A stretch of DNA of 64,000 bases from UBA6115 sp050953005 (GCA_050953005.1 JBMNLV010000005.1:1-64000); one strand, 5' to 3'. Numbered from the stretch's first letter, positions 1-8,301 are shown. Numbers and translations: made by a program. The notes: a model not told the origin generated them from the letters alone.

Positions 1-73
1 TCAGCAGCGCCTCCTCAACGGCCAGGTTGCGCGTGGAGTCCGTGCTGCCTGTTTCAAAAAATCGGTTGCTCAT
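1..73 (-). CDS. lplA: Lipoate-protein ligase-like protein, N-terminal fragment
   Basis: The minus strand starts with ATG at 73 and reads MSNRFFETGSTDSTRNLAVE before leaving the window. The pattern (F/I)ETGSTDxxxNLAxEE is the typical opening of lipoate-protein ligase A and related lipoyl transferases, which attach lipoate to 2-oxoacid dehydrogenase or glycine-cleavage H proteins. Only 24 codons are visible, so catalytic residues cannot be checked. A G-rich but weak ribosome site (GGGCGG) precedes the ATG. The assignment rests on the N-terminal signature alone; a biotin/lipoate ligase paralogue is possible. Confidence 0.6.
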   Translation of the reverse strand, partial: MSNRFFETGSTDSTRNLAVEEALL

Positions 74-306
74 GCGCCGCCCTTTACGCGGAATCGTTCC
101 CCTGCCGGGAAGGGTGTTTGTTACCGTGTCTGATTGTAGGCGGGCCTGGGGGTGGTGTCAGGGAAGCGGGAACCCGCGCTGCGCCCGGGAGGTTAAATTT
201 AAATTTGCAACAAGTTCTGGTGTATGAATTTGCAATTGACAACAAGCTTTGCTGTACTGTAGTATAATAAGAATATAGATAATAATATAATAAGGAGGTC
301 ATGATC

Positions 307-2430
307 GTGGTTGTAAACAATGAAAAAAAGTTGACAGTGAAGACAACAAACGGAAGCAGACGGTTGCTTGCAATCAGTATTACAATGGTTATATTGTTTA
401 GCTTCTTTGCTCATTTGCTCACAACTGCTGGGGGAATGGTCAAGTTGACCCGGGTTACCATTGACGCACGAGGTGCATCAATGGATGGCGAATTATACTA
501 TCCGGTTGGAACAACTGATGAGGACAGTTTACCAGCTGTTGTTGTAACACATGGAGCAGGTATTACCCATATCGTTACCAAGGGAATTGCTCAAGAACTC
601 GCTCGCAGAGGATTTGTGGTTTTAAACATTAGTGCTTATGGTGCGGGTTTGAGTGAATTCCCGGAGCGAGATGAAATTGGTATGGGCGAAGAGAACTATA
701 ATGCTCGTGCTACGCCCGGAGGTCTGCTTGATGCAGTAAATTTTATCCGTACATTAAAATTTGTTGATCAGACAAGAATTGGTATTACTGGCCACTCCCA
801 GGGACATCGTCGCACTTCTATGGCAACAGCCATTGATTGTGGCTATTTAACATTTAATGATATTATGATCAATGTGTTATTTGATACGTTCGGTATCAAT
901 TTCACAGAAGAAGATATTTCTGCGAATGCTGATGAATTAGCTGCGATACGGCTTAATGTTGATCAGTTGGCTCATTATAATGCGATTAGAGAAAAAAAAC
1001 GCGCTATCTTTGACACACGAATCAAGTCGCTCTGTATGCTTGGTGGAAATGCTCCACTCATATCACCACTCCAGACGGTCAGTGTGGGTGGCTACGAGGT
1101 AAAAAGAAACTGCCAGACTAATTTTGGCATCATCATTGGTGATTATGACTTTGGATATGCTACTTATATTTCAGATAAAACGACAATGGAATCATACTAT
1201 ACCGACACCCCCCTTTCAGAGGAAACATGGTATTCAATAGATGATAATGGTAAAAAGAGTGCAGCACTGGGCAATATTTTTGATCTTGATGTAATAAAAG
1301 ACCCCGCTCTGGCCTCCGCAATTAAAGACAGAACCGCAAGAATCTTTATTACCAATGCAGAAACGCATTCTAGAAACCACTTCTCCAGCGCAACAGCTAC
1401 AGATGTTGTTAAATACTTTGAACAAACGCTTGAATATAATCGTGGTGAACTCTCCGATTCTGCTACTAATCCGCTTGATGCACACAACATAATTTTTATA
1501 TGGCGCGAATTGCTTAATGGCATTGCGATGCTTGCAATGCTGTATATGCTTGTTCCACTATCCTCTCTGCTACTGAAGAGCAAATTTTTCGCTGGTTGTG
1601 TCGGTGCATGTCATGATGGTGTTTCAGTTGGAGTCAATAAGAAGACATTCTGGGCTTTCAATGCAGTTACTGTCATTATCGGGTTTATAGCAATCTATAT
1701 TTCGTGCGATATGATGACACCGTTTCTGCCTTTCTTTGCCTTCATTCCACTGTGGACAGCATGGTATCATCCACTGGTATACTTGGCCATAATGGCGGGT
1801 GGTGCTGTACTAATCCTTTTTGGCACCTGGTTGATACAAAGAAGGAAGAAAGATTTTACCAGTTTCAAGAGCCTCAATGTTGTGACTAATATTGTAAATG
1901 TACTTAAAACAATCCTTTTGGCTGTCATCTTGCTTGCAATAGCGTATCTGGCTTTAGCTTTGATTGAATATGTATTCAATGAAGACTTCCAGTTCTTTAC
2001 TGCAATCTTTACAGCAATGAAGGTTGAGTATTGGGGTTATGTGTGGAGAATATTTATCCTGTTCTTCCCGCTTCTACTCTTGATTGGCGCAACAACAAAT
2101 TATATGATTCGAAAAGATATCCCCGAATGGAAAGATACTTTAATCAATGTGATTGCCAGTTCACTTGGCGTATGGCTGTGTTGCTTGGTGAATTACATTG
2201 TGCTGCATTCCGGCGCGACGAAAGCATTTGTTAACTGGAACTCTACGTATTCGATGCTTTTTCTCGTTCCAGTTACAGCATACTACAATCGTAAAATGTT
2301 CAAGATATCAAATAGCATTTGGCTGGGTGCTGCGCTTAATGCGTTGATTATCGCTTGGACCTTAGTATCTTCCCTCGGGTATCACACCTATGTAGCACAG
2401 AGTATTTTTAGTAATTTCTTTGGAGTCTAA
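307..2430 (+). CDS. Alpha/beta hydrolase fused to a polytopic membrane domain
   Basis: The product is about 707 residues. An N-terminal transmembrane segment is followed by an outward-facing alpha/beta hydrolase domain (dienelactone-hydrolase/acyl-peptidase type) with the nucleophile elbow GHSQGH near residue 160 and an oxyanion-type VVTHGAG stretch. From about residue 400 to the end there are roughly eight hydrophobic segments. AGGAGG at 293-298 lies only 2 nt from the ATG at 301, so the in-frame GTG at 307 (8 nt spacing) is the likelier start. The stop codon coincides with the target duplication of a 158-bp repeat insertion. The gene is AT-richer than the backbone, suggesting transfer. Substrate unknown; probably an esterase or peptidase acting at the membrane. 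Confidence 0.75.
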   Translation: MVVNNEKKLTVKTTNGSRRLLAISITMVILFSFFAHLLTTAGGMVKLTRVTIDARGASMDGELYYPVGTTDEDSLPAVVVTHGAGITHIVTKGIAQELARRGFVVLNISAYGAGLSEFPERDEIGMGEENYNARATPGGLLDAVNFIRTLKFVDQTRIGITGHSQGHRRTSMATAIDCGYLTFNDIMINVLFDTFGINFTEEDISANADELAAIRLNVDQLAHYNAIREKKRAIFDTRIKSLCMLGGNAPLISPLQTVSVGGYEVKRNCQTNFGIIIGDYDFGYATYISDKTTMESYYTDTPLSEETWYSIDDNGKKSAALGNIFDLDVIKDPALASAIKDRTARIFITNAETHSRNHFSSATATDVVKYFEQTLEYNRGELSDSATNPLDAHNIIFIWRELLNGIAMLAMLYMLVPLSSLLLKSKFFAGCVGACHDGVSVGVNKKTFWAFNAVTVIIGFIAIYISCDMMTPFLPFFAFIPLWTAWYHPLVYLAIMAGGAVLILFGTWLIQRRKKDFTSFKSLNVVTNIVNVLKTILLAVILLAIAYLALALIEYVFNEDFQFFTAIFTAMKVEYWGYVWRIFILFFPLLLLIGATTNYMIRKDIPEWKDTLINVIASSLGVWLCCLVNYIVLHSGATKAFVNWNSTYSMLFLVPVTAYYNRKMFKISNSIWLGAALNALIIAWTLVSSLGYHTYVAQSIFSNFFGV

Positions 2431-2588
2431 TACTGATTCCAATCGTTATTGCATCGTCGTGCCGGGTTTTTTATCGCGCTGCTGTGTCAGTCAACCTCAA
2501 CGCAGCTTGGGCTACGCCATCGGTTTCCTTCCTTGCAGGCCAATAAAACCCCTCGTCACTTTGGATGCATTAAAGCTTTACATCAGTA
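2431..2588 (+). repeat. 158-bp TIR element, copy 1
   Basis: Begins TACTGATTCC and ends CATCAGTA, forming an imperfect terminal inverted repeat (outer TACTGAT, inner CTTTATTGCATC-like block). It is flanked by TAA at 2428-2430 and TAA at 2589-2591, a 3-bp direct repeat that fits a target duplication. The left duplication is the stop codon of the upstream hydrolase gene, so the insertion lies between that gene and its terminator. No reading frame is conserved between copies, so it is non-autonomous. Confidence 0.85.
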
Positions 2589-2612
2589 TAATTACTCCCT
2601 ACTGTTGAATCG

Positions 2613-2650
2613 ATATCCTGCTTTCTATACTGAAAGCAGGATATTATTTT
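2613..2650 (+). terminator. Rho-independent terminator of the hydrolase gene
   Basis: A perfect 13-bp stem (2613-2625 with 2632-2644, loop TATACT) is followed by TATTTT. It is displaced about 180 bp from the hydrolase stop codon by repeat copy 1. Confidence 0.8.
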
Positions 2651-2699
2651 CAGTATACCTTGGTCTATCATTGCTTTTACGAATCTTAATCTTTAATAT

Positions 2700-4330
2700 A
2701 GTGTCTGCTGAACAACTCCAAACACAAGACAAATCCACATCTTCCGGCCATTTTCTGGTATCATGTGTGCAAGGATAATTGCAGAAAGCACGCAAAACCC
2801 TTGCACTTGAACTGGAGATGAAACGGTATGTACGAGAAGAAAGCACGCCAGGCGACCTTTTTTGAAGACGCGACGCTGTTTGGTGGCGTCAGGCTGAATT
2901 CCGAGAACAGATGGGTAAGGATGTCGGAGCTCATCCCCTGGGAAGTCTTTGAGGAGCGGTATGCTGCACTGTTTAGCAACCCCCGGGAGGGGAAGCCGGC
3001 AAAGTCGGCCCGGATGGCCATCGGCTCTTTGATTATCAAGAAGCGCTATGGTTTTTCAGATGAGGACACGGTGGAAGAGATCCGGGAGAACCCCTATCTG
3101 CAGTACTTCCTGGGGTTTGCGGAATATACCAACGTCAGGCCCTTTGACCCCAGCGTGATGACGTGGTTTCGGGAGCGGATCACGCCGGAGATGTTGTCAG
3201 AGTTGAATGACTATGTGATTGGCCGTAAAAAGGTGAAAGCAGAAAAGGAGCCTGGTTCCGATGACGACAATCATGATGACGCTGACAGTGAGGGAGGAGG
3301 CCCGGTCAACCGAGGGACGCTGATCCTGGACGCGACCTGTGTTCCGCAGAACATCCGTTTTCCCACCGATGCTTCGCTGCTCAACGAAGGGCGGGAGCTG
3401 CTGGAAGGGATGATTGATACAGCGCACAAGGCAGGCGCAACGGAAGGTAATAAGCCCAGAACCTACCGGAACCTGGCCAGGCGGGACTGGCTGCGGTTTG
3501 CCCGGGACCGGAAACCAACGCGCAAGAAGATTCGCAAAGCGATTCGTCAGCAGCTGGGCTATGTCAAACGGAACCTCGGTTATCTGGAAGCCATCCTGAG
3601 CAAATATCCGGACGCGCTGAGCGCAAAGGAGCTGGAGCGCATGGCAGTGATCCAGCTGCTGTACGCGCAGCAGCAGGAGATGTATGACAGCAATACGCAC
3701 CGGGTGGATGACCGGATTGTAAGCCTGCACCAGCCCTGGGTGCGACCGATTGTTCGGGGCAAGGCGGCAGTGTCGGTGGAGTTCGGTGCGAAGGTGGCGC
3801 TGAGCCTGAGCGATGGCTATGCGAGGATTGAGGAAATCTCGTGGGATGCCTTCAACGAAAGCAAAACACTGATGGCTTCGATGGAGCGATACAAGGAGCA
3901 AACGGGCCACTATCCGGAGCGGGGACTGGTAGACAGGATCTACCGAACGAGGGAGAATCTCACCTGGTGCAGGGAGCGTGGCATCCGGTTGAATGGTCCC
4001 AAACTGGGACGACCACCCAAAGACCGACAGGTGTATGAGGAAGCGCTGGCACTGGAGCGACAGGAGTCAGGAGAGCGGAGTCATATTGAGGGATGTATCG
4101 GTGTTTGCAAGCGCCGATATGGGCTTGATCTGGTGATGATGCGGCAGAAACACACCAGCGAGGTGGACATTCATGCCGCCATCCTGACCCGGAACCTGTT
4201 CAGGCGGCTGAGGCTCTACATTTGGCTCTTTTTGGCAGCGCTATTTCGCCGGTCGGAAAGCACAAAAACAGACACGCCGGTACCGTTGGCGTGCCTGTGT
4301 GGCTGAATTGTTGGTTATTCAGGAGACACT
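2700..4330 (+). mobile_element. Complete IS5/IS1182-type insertion sequence
   Basis: The 1631-bp element has imperfect terminal inverted repeats: AGTGTCTGCTGAACAAC at 2700 and, on the other strand from 4330, AGTGTCTCCTGAATAAC (15 of 17 match). AATAT occurs immediately outside both ends (2695-2699 and 4331-4335), a 5-bp target duplication. It holds one intact transposase gene. Intact ends, duplication and reading frame indicate a recent, possibly active insertion upstream of the tRNA operon. Confidence 0.9.
2828..4306 (+). CDS. IS5/IS1182-family DDE transposase
   Basis: A 492-residue transposase with an N-terminal DUF772-type region (SDEDTVEEIRENPYLQYFLG, then PFDPSVMTWFRERI) and a C-terminal DDE catalytic domain. 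The first catalytic aspartate is probably Asp168 in LILDATCVPQNIRFPTD. An acidic linker (about residues 142-158) is inserted just before it. The late ERSHIEGCIGVCKRRYGLD segment carries the expected glutamate. It would cut and join the inverted repeats at 2700 and 4330. No frameshift is seen and the length is normal. The ATG at 2828 follows AGATGAAACGGT, a weak ribosome site, so expression may be low. Confidence 0.9.
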   Translation: MYEKKARQATFFEDATLFGGVRLNSENRWVRMSELIPWEVFEERYAALFSNPREGKPAKSARMAIGSLIIKKRYGFSDEDTVEEIRENPYLQYFLGFAEYTNVRPFDPSVMTWFRERITPEMLSELNDYVIGRKKVKAEKEPGSDDDNHDDADSEGGGPVNRGTLILDATCVPQNIRFPTDASLLNEGRELLEGMIDTAHKAGATEGNKPRTYRNLARRDWLRFARDRKPTRKKIRKAIRQQLGYVKRNLGYLEAILSKYPDALSAKELERMAVIQLLYAQQQEMYDSNTHRVDDRIVSLHQPWVRPIVRGKAAVSVEFGAKVALSLSDGYARIEEISWDAFNESKTLMASMERYKEQTGHYPERGLVDRIYRTRENLTWCRERGIRLNGPKLGRPPKDRQVYEEALALERQESGERSHIEGCIGVCKRRYGLDLVMMRQKHTSEVDIHAAILTRNLFRRLRLYIWLFLAALFRRSESTKTDTPVPLACLCG

Positions 4331-4433
4331 AATATAGCTAAATGGTACATAACTGAAAATAATCGCTCATTCTCAGAGGACGGCCATTCACCAATTATGG
4401 GAGAGTGAGAGAACGAAAAATCTCACCAAACCC

Positions 4434-4463
4434 TTGACAGGCCCTTTTGGTCGATGATAAGAT
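4434..4463 (+). promoter_or_regulatory. Sigma-A promoter of the tRNA operon
   Basis: TTGACA at 4434-4439 and TAAGAT at 4458-4463 are 18 bp apart, about 50 bp upstream of the first of five co-directional tRNA genes. Confidence 0.65.
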
Positions 4464-4509
4464 ACTCCTTGCCGTTGCGGGGGGCTTCTCTGACTTCCTT
4501 GAGCATCAT

Positions 4510-4585
4510 GACCCATTAGCTCAGTCGGCAGAGCACTTGACTTTTAATCAAGGTGTCCCGCGTTCGAGTCGCGGATGGGTCACCA
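4510..4585 (+). tRNA. tRNA-Lys (TTT)
   Basis: A full cloverleaf is visible. Acceptor GACCCAT pairs with ATGGGTC, the anticodon stem CTTGA/TCAAG encloses loop CTTTTAA (anticodon TTT), the T-loop is TTCGAGT, and CCA is encoded. First gene of a five-tRNA operon. Confidence 0.95.
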
Positions 4586-4609
4586 TTCTCTGTAACGGGG
4601 GAACCAAAC

Positions 4610-4693
4610 GCGGACGTGGCGGAATGGCAGACGCGCCAGACTTAGGATCTGGTGCCTCCGGGCGTAAGAGTTCAAGTCTCTTCGTCCGCACCA
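4610..4693 (+). tRNA. tRNA-Leu (TAG)
   Basis: An 84-nt class II tRNA with a long variable arm (TGCCTCCGGGCGT). Acceptor GCGGACG pairs with CGTCCGC, the anticodon loop is CTTAGGA (anticodon TAG), and CCA is encoded. Confidence 0.95.
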
Positions 4694-4714
4694 AGTTCCC
4701 CACAGCGCAGACCT

Positions 4715-4790
4715 GCGGTAGTAGCTCAGTTGGTAGAGCGCAACCTTGCCAAGGTTGAGGTCGCGAGTCCGAGTCTCGTCTACCGCTCCA
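4715..4790 (+). tRNA. tRNA-Gly (GCC)
   Basis: Acceptor GCGGTAG pairs with CTACCGC. Anticodon loop TTGCCAA gives anticodon GCC. CCA is encoded at 4788-4790. Confidence 0.95.
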
Positions 4791-4899
4791 CTTACCGGGA
4801 TGCCAGCCCGTTCACCCCATGAAAGCCGGATGCGTTCTGCCGCCCCGCCTACCCTGTGCCGGATGGCCGGCAGCCCGGGGCAGGCACCCCAGGACCCCT

Positions 4900-4973
4900 G
4901 CGGGTGTAGCTCAATGGCAGAGCTCCAGCCTTCCAAGCTGGTCACGTGGGTTCGATTCCCATCACCCGCTCCA
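4900..4973 (+). tRNA. tRNA-Gly (TCC)
   Basis: Acceptor GCGGGTG pairs with CACCCGC. Anticodon stem CCAGC/GCTGG with loop CTTCCAA gives anticodon TCC. CCA is encoded. The 109-nt spacer before it is the longest in the cluster. Confidence 0.95.
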
Positions 4974-4974
4974 C

Positions 4975-5050
4975 GCGCCTTTAGCTCAGTTGGTAGAGCA
5001 CCTGACTCTTAATCAGGGTGTCCCGGGTTCGAGTCCCTGAAGGCGCACCA
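4975..5050 (+). tRNA. tRNA-Lys (CTT)
   Basis: Starts 1 nt after the preceding tRNA-Gly. Acceptor GCGCCTT pairs with AAGGCGC, anticodon loop CTCTTAA gives anticodon CTT, and CCA is encoded. It is the last gene before the mobilizable island. Confidence 0.95.
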
Positions 5051-5057
5051 GACAACG

Positions 5058-5112
5058 ATAATCCGAACCAAATCTTCGAGATAGGAGATGGGTTCGGATT
5101 ATTGGTTTATTT
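5058..5112 (+). terminator. Terminator-like hairpin after the tRNA operon
   Basis: ATAATCCGAACC (5058-5069) pairs perfectly with GGTTCGGATTAT (5091-5102), followed by a T-rich stretch (TGGTTTATTTT). This is the probable end of the tRNA transcript. Confidence 0.6.
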
Positions 5113-5271
5113 TGAGAAATATGAAAATACCCATTTTCGTAATGGTGTTGCAAAACAAGAAGATTCCAAACCACGTAACTCAAGAAAAAGAAAAGCATAG
5201 TTCTTCTCAAGCCAGACTGCTAAAGTGCGGAAGCAAAGCCTGTCATTACTCCCTTAGCTACAAACAAATAT

Positions 5272-5330
5272 GGCATTCCCAGGCTGTCAAGGTGAAAAGC
5301 GAAGCGTACCTTGACTGTCCGGGGAATGCC
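5272..5330 (-). terminator. Long hairpin at the left end of the island
   Basis: GGCATTCCCAGG-CTGTCAAGGT (5272-5293) pairs with 5308-5330 over about 22 bp with one bulge. On the minus strand it follows the gene ending at 5351 and leads into TATTTGTTTG, so it probably terminates the mob transcript. Its length would also suit a structural end of the island. Confidence 0.5.
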
Positions 5331-5350
5331 ATGTTATCAAGATATCCTGA

Positions 5351-5563
5351 TTATTCGGATACCTGTTTTATGTCTGCTTTCTTCTCTTTCATCGCCTCCT
5401 GTAATGCCTTCCACGCCTCAAACTCCTGCTGCCCTTCTTCACTTTCAAAATAGGCCAGGATGTCTGGCAAGATGCAACGGGCAACACGTTCAATGGCATG
5501 GTCTGGATAATCGCTGTTGTTAACTGGCTTCTTTTTTCTGCCCAATATAGCCTCCAAATGCAT
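5351..5563 (-). CDS. Small hypothetical protein at the end of the mob gene block
   Basis: A 70-residue soluble, charged protein beginning MHLEAILGRKKKPVNN, with a predicted helical C-terminal half (ILAYFESEEGQQEFEAWKAL). I do not recognise a named domain. It reads in the same direction as the relaxase gene and starts about 70 bp after it, so it is probably the last gene of that transcription unit. Small proteins of this sort are common next to MobA/MobL genes in clostridial islands, but no function can be read from the sequence. Confidence 0.55.
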   Translation of the reverse strand: MHLEAILGRKKKPVNNSDYPDHAIERVARCILPDILAYFESEEGQQEFEAWKALQEAMKEKKADIKQVSE

Positions 5564-5634
5564 ATTCTGTTGTCAAGGTGCACGGGAGTATGGCATCAAT
5601 TGAAATGATGACAGTCTCCCAAAGGTTGTCGGGT

Positions 5635-7107
5635 CTACTCGATTTCATGTCCTTTCGTTTTCTTTTGAGCTGCCCTTTGTTGTTTATCAAGCGTCTGCTG
5701 TGCCATGTGGCGAATCTTCCAAAGCTCTTTTACCTCAGCATAAAGTGGGCACATTTCGTTCTCGATTTCCTGCGGTTTCTGCTTCAAAGCTGCAAGTTCC
5801 TTGCGCCACTTGGTGATGGGTAACTTGCCTTCAGGAGTGAAATAAGGCTTCAGTTTCCGTTGTGCCATGTAGAGCTTGCGAAGGGTTTCATCATGCTCTG
5901 CCTTGAAGGCTTCCCGTCTTCCTTTGAAACGAATGCTGTTCAGTTTGTCTGCAATGGGTTTACCTTCAGTGTAGTAGGTGCACATACGAAGCAGCTCATC
6001 CAGCTCTTTCATTCGGCTGGTATAGGTTTGATTTGTTTCCTTATGGGCATCAATCCGTTTGTTAATGGAGGATAGATAATCCATCAGCTCATCCACTGTT
6101 CTGAGGTTTTTTGCCTCCAGGTAATTGAGGAGCTGTGACTGGTTTTTAAGGTTGGCCACCTTAGCTTTGTTGCTCCAGGCCCCGGCGTTGCGTTCTGTCA
6201 GATAGTCCATCAGCAGTTCACTGAGCAAAGGAATCTGGGGTGCGGAATGCTCCATCCTCATTTGCTTTAATAATGCCAGCAGCTCGGAGATTCTCTGTTT
6301 CGCCAGACTGATCAGCTTGTTGGTCGCCTTGATCCATCGGTTCATATCGCCCTTGTTGGTGCTTAGCCCCTTGGCTTCCATTGCCCTGACCGTTGGCCCT
6401 TCATGGCGTGTTGGAAGGATATCCAATCCCTGACGTTCATAGGAACGATGGTCAATACGCCAAGGCAGTTCCTTTTCAGCAAACTTTTCATTGCACAGAT
6501 CCGCCCATGCCTGTCGCCAGGTTTCCAGGGTTTCTGGTCTTCCCCAGTCGGTGGTAGGCACTGCGTTGAATATTGGCTTACCCTTTTCATCCAATATACG
6601 GTTTCCCTGCTCATCCAGCACATACTCCCGGCGTTGCTTGAATCCCCATTTTCCGTTTTCGTCTATGGGCCGGATGGGACAGAGCACATGGAAATGTGGA
6701 TTGGAAATGCCGCCATCTTCTGTGTCCGGCTCATGAATTGCATAGTCAATAACCATGCCACGGCTGAGAAACTGCTCTTCCAAAAACCGCTTCACTAAGG
6801 CCAAGTTTTCCTCCCTGCTGAACTCATTTTGTAGCGCAATGTCAAAGCTGTATGCCAGTTGGGCTGCCTTGCCTCGCTCTGCTTTTTCGACGGCGTTCCA
6901 TAGTGTTTGCCTGTCCAGATATTCCTCAGGTGCATGTGGTGGCAGCAGGATGCCGGAATGAATGACGCCACCCTTTCTGGTGTAGTCACTAACTTCGCCA
7001 TAGTATTCGCTGTACAATTTTTCGCCTGCCCGGTAAGCGGCGGATGCAATAGCTGACTGTCCTGCGCTACGCTTCACCTGGGTTACAGAAAAATGGAATA
7101 GCGCCAT
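5635..7107 (-). CDS. MobA/MobL-family relaxase
   Basis: A 490-residue relaxase that should nick the island's oriT and stay covalently attached during conjugative mobilization. The N-terminal MobA/MobL domain (about residues 1-230) shows the family opening MALFHFSVTQVKRSAGQSA, a metal-binding NPHFHVLCPIRP segment (His-x-His), and HRSYERQGLDILPTRHEG. The remaining 260 residues are helical and charged, as usual. There is no fused helicase or primase. The ATG overlaps the stop of the upstream DUF3847 gene by 1 nt, so the two are co-translated. A MOBQ-type oriT candidate lies upstream at 8302-8337, now separated by a composite repeat insertion. Transfer functions must come from elsewhere. Confidence 0.93.
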   Translation of the reverse strand: MALFHFSVTQVKRSAGQSAIASAAYRAGEKLYSEYYGEVSDYTRKGGVIHSGILLPPHAPEEYLDRQTLWNAVEKAERGKAAQLAYSFDIALQNEFSREENLALVKRFLEEQFLSRGMVIDYAIHEPDTEDGGISNPHFHVLCPIRPIDENGKWGFKQRREYVLDEQGNRILDEKGKPIFNAVPTTDWGRPETLETWRQAWADLCNEKFAEKELPWRIDHRSYERQGLDILPTRHEGPTVRAMEAKGLSTNKGDMNRWIKATNKLISLAKQRISELLALLKQMRMEHSAPQIPLLSELLMDYLTERNAGAWSNKAKVANLKNQSQLLNYLEAKNLRTVDELMDYLSSINKRIDAHKETNQTYTSRMKELDELLRMCTYYTEGKPIADKLNSIRFKGRREAFKAEHDETLRKLYMAQRKLKPYFTPEGKLPITKWRKELAALKQKPQEIENEMCPLYAEVKELWKIRHMAQQTLDKQQRAAQKKTKGHEIE

Positions 7108-7403
7108 CAGTCGTCCTTTACAAAGTGTTTAACATAGTCGGCAACAACTGTCTTTACCTCAGGCAACATGAAGATGTGTTCCATTAGGGTGTAGAAATCA
7201 GTTTCTGGTATTGGTTTTAATTCGGGCGCAATGCTTTCAATGGCAGCCCCTCTGGTAATCAGGCGATGTGTCCGCTTCTTTCGTTCACCACCCTCGATGT
7301 AGCTCTTTCGGTTTTCAAGGCGTTGTTGTTGATGCTGCGCCTGTTCCAGCTGCTTTTGAAGACGGGCATAGTTTGCATCCAGTTGTTCCAGTTTTTTCTG
7401 CAT
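7107..7403 (-). CDS. DUF3847 family protein
   Basis: A 98-residue protein with an N-terminal coiled coil (MQKKLEQLDANYARLQKQLE) and a conserved RKKRTHRLITRGAAIES segment typical of DUF3847. These proteins regularly sit directly upstream of MobA/MobL relaxases in clostridial mobilizable elements and may be relaxosome accessories; the role is not established. The start at 7403 is set by AGGAGG nine nucleotides upstream. A longer reading frame to 7577 has no such site and runs through a terminator hairpin. The TGA overlaps the relaxase ATG. Confidence 0.8.
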   Translation of the reverse strand: MQKKLEQLDANYARLQKQLEQAQHQQQRLENRKSYIEGGERKKRTHRLITRGAAIESIAPELKPIPETDFYTLMEHIFMLPEVKTVVADYVKHFVKDD

Positions 7404-7446
7404 GGGATACCTCCTGATAATGATGGATAGATTAGGAAGGGATACA

Positions 7447-7475
7447 AAAAAGACCGTCAGAGTGAACGGTCTTGG
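7447..7475 (-). terminator. Terminator or attenuator upstream of the mob genes
   Basis: AAGACCGT/ACGGTCTT form an 8-bp stem. On the minus strand it is followed by TTTTTTGTATC and lies about 45 bp before the DUF3847 start, so it could stop leader transcription from the oriT side. Confidence 0.6.
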
Positions 7476-7593
7476 TAGGGGTCCCGTTGGTTCCCGGGCG
7501 GGAGATAGCTGCTTTAGCAGCGCAAGAGGGCGAAGCCTTCTTGACGGAGCGGAGCGACGCAAAACGGCTGACAGCACATAAGGATTGCAGTCA

Positions 7594-7751
7594 TACTGAT
7601 TCCAATCTTTATTGCATCGTCGCGCCGGGTCTTTGATCGCCCTGCTGTGTCAGTCAACCTCAACGTAGCTTAGGCTATGCCATCGGTTTCCTTCCTTGCA
7701 GGACAATAAAATCCCTCGCCGCTTTGGATGCAATAAAGCTTTACATCTGTA
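7594..7751 (+). repeat. 158-bp TIR element, copy 2
   Basis: Begins TACTGATTCC and ends CATCTGTA (one change from the canonical CATCAGTA). It is preceded by TCA and followed by TAA, so it has no duplication of its own. The outer TCA matches the one after copy 3, making this the left arm of a composite. Confidence 0.85.
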
Positions 7752-7755
7752 TAAA

Positions 7756-7900
7756 ATGGTGTATAACCTGCAATATGTGATTTGCTGGCAACAAAGGCCG
7801 TGGTTTGTACCACCTATCCACCAATTTTATCAAGTGCTCTAACGCCCAAATGCACCATGTCAATGATGTTGCGCCGGTTCGTTTTCTTCCGCTGTTTTTC
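7756..7900 (-). pseudogene. Fragment of a pglX-like (BREX/Eco57I-type) DNA methylase gene
   Basis: One minus-strand frame reads RRNIIDMVHLGVRALDKIGG, stop, VVQTTAFVASKSHIAGYTPF. This matches from memory the PglX/COG1002 adenine methylase segment xxMxHLGxRAFDEIGGEVVQTxAFV. The TAG stands where the family has GAG (Glu), a single-base nonsense change. Only about 48 codons are recognisable; both ends are cut by, or decay toward, the flanking 158-bp repeats. No other BREX gene is in the window. The rest of the 363-bp interior has no identifiable coding content. Confidence 0.55.
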
Positions 7901-8114
7901 AACGCTGATATGGGAAACTACAACGATGCGCTGCCCAAACAGCCTGTGCCCTGCACCTTGGACGTTGTTCCTGGACTGGCTGCAAAGCTCCAATTGCCGG
8001 CCATGAATTCTTGATGCCTGAAATATCCTGATATGCCATGTAGCCTCGGTCTACATTACAATGCGTACTCCAACTGGACAAAAATGCGGGTATGCGCAAA
8101 AATGTTCAATATAA

Positions 8115-8272
8115 TACTGATGTAAAGCTTTATTGCATCCAAAGCGGCGAGGGATTTTATTGTCCTGCAAGGAAGGAAACCGATGGCGTAGCCTAAGCTG
8201 CGTTGAGGTTGACTGACACAGCAGGGCGACCAAAGACCCGGCGCGACGATGCAATAAAGATTGGAATCAGTA
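8115..8272 (-). repeat. 158-bp TIR element, copy 3
   Basis: An inverted copy, beginning TACTGATGTAAAGC and ending GGAATCAGTA, nearly identical to copy 2. It is flanked by TAA on the left and TCA on the right. Confidence 0.85.
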
Positions 8273-8301
8273 TCAGTCGGCTAAGCCTCGCAGAGCGCAC
8301 G

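Larger units (their letters stand above)
7594..8272. mobile_element. Composite element: two inverted 158-bp repeats around a gene fragment
   Basis: Copies 2 and 3 face each other as inverted repeats around 363 bp. The outer flanks are both TCA (7591-7593 and 8273-8275) and the inner flanks both TAA. This fits the whole 679-bp unit having inserted as one piece with a 3-bp duplication. Its interior carries a decayed pglX-like coding fragment and no transposase. It splits the region between the oriT and the mob genes. Confidence 0.65.

Noticed and set aside
236..268. TTGACA and TATAAT upstream of the hydrolase gene as a promoter
   Set aside because: The spacing is 21 bp, outside the normal 16-19. 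TATAAT may still serve as a -10, but the pair is not convincing.
7480..7570. Palindromic stretch (GCTGCTTTAGCAGC and neighbours) considered as oriT
   Set aside because: It lacks the nic-like core. The site at 8302-8337 has both the inverted repeat and the AAGTGCGCCCT core and is preferred.
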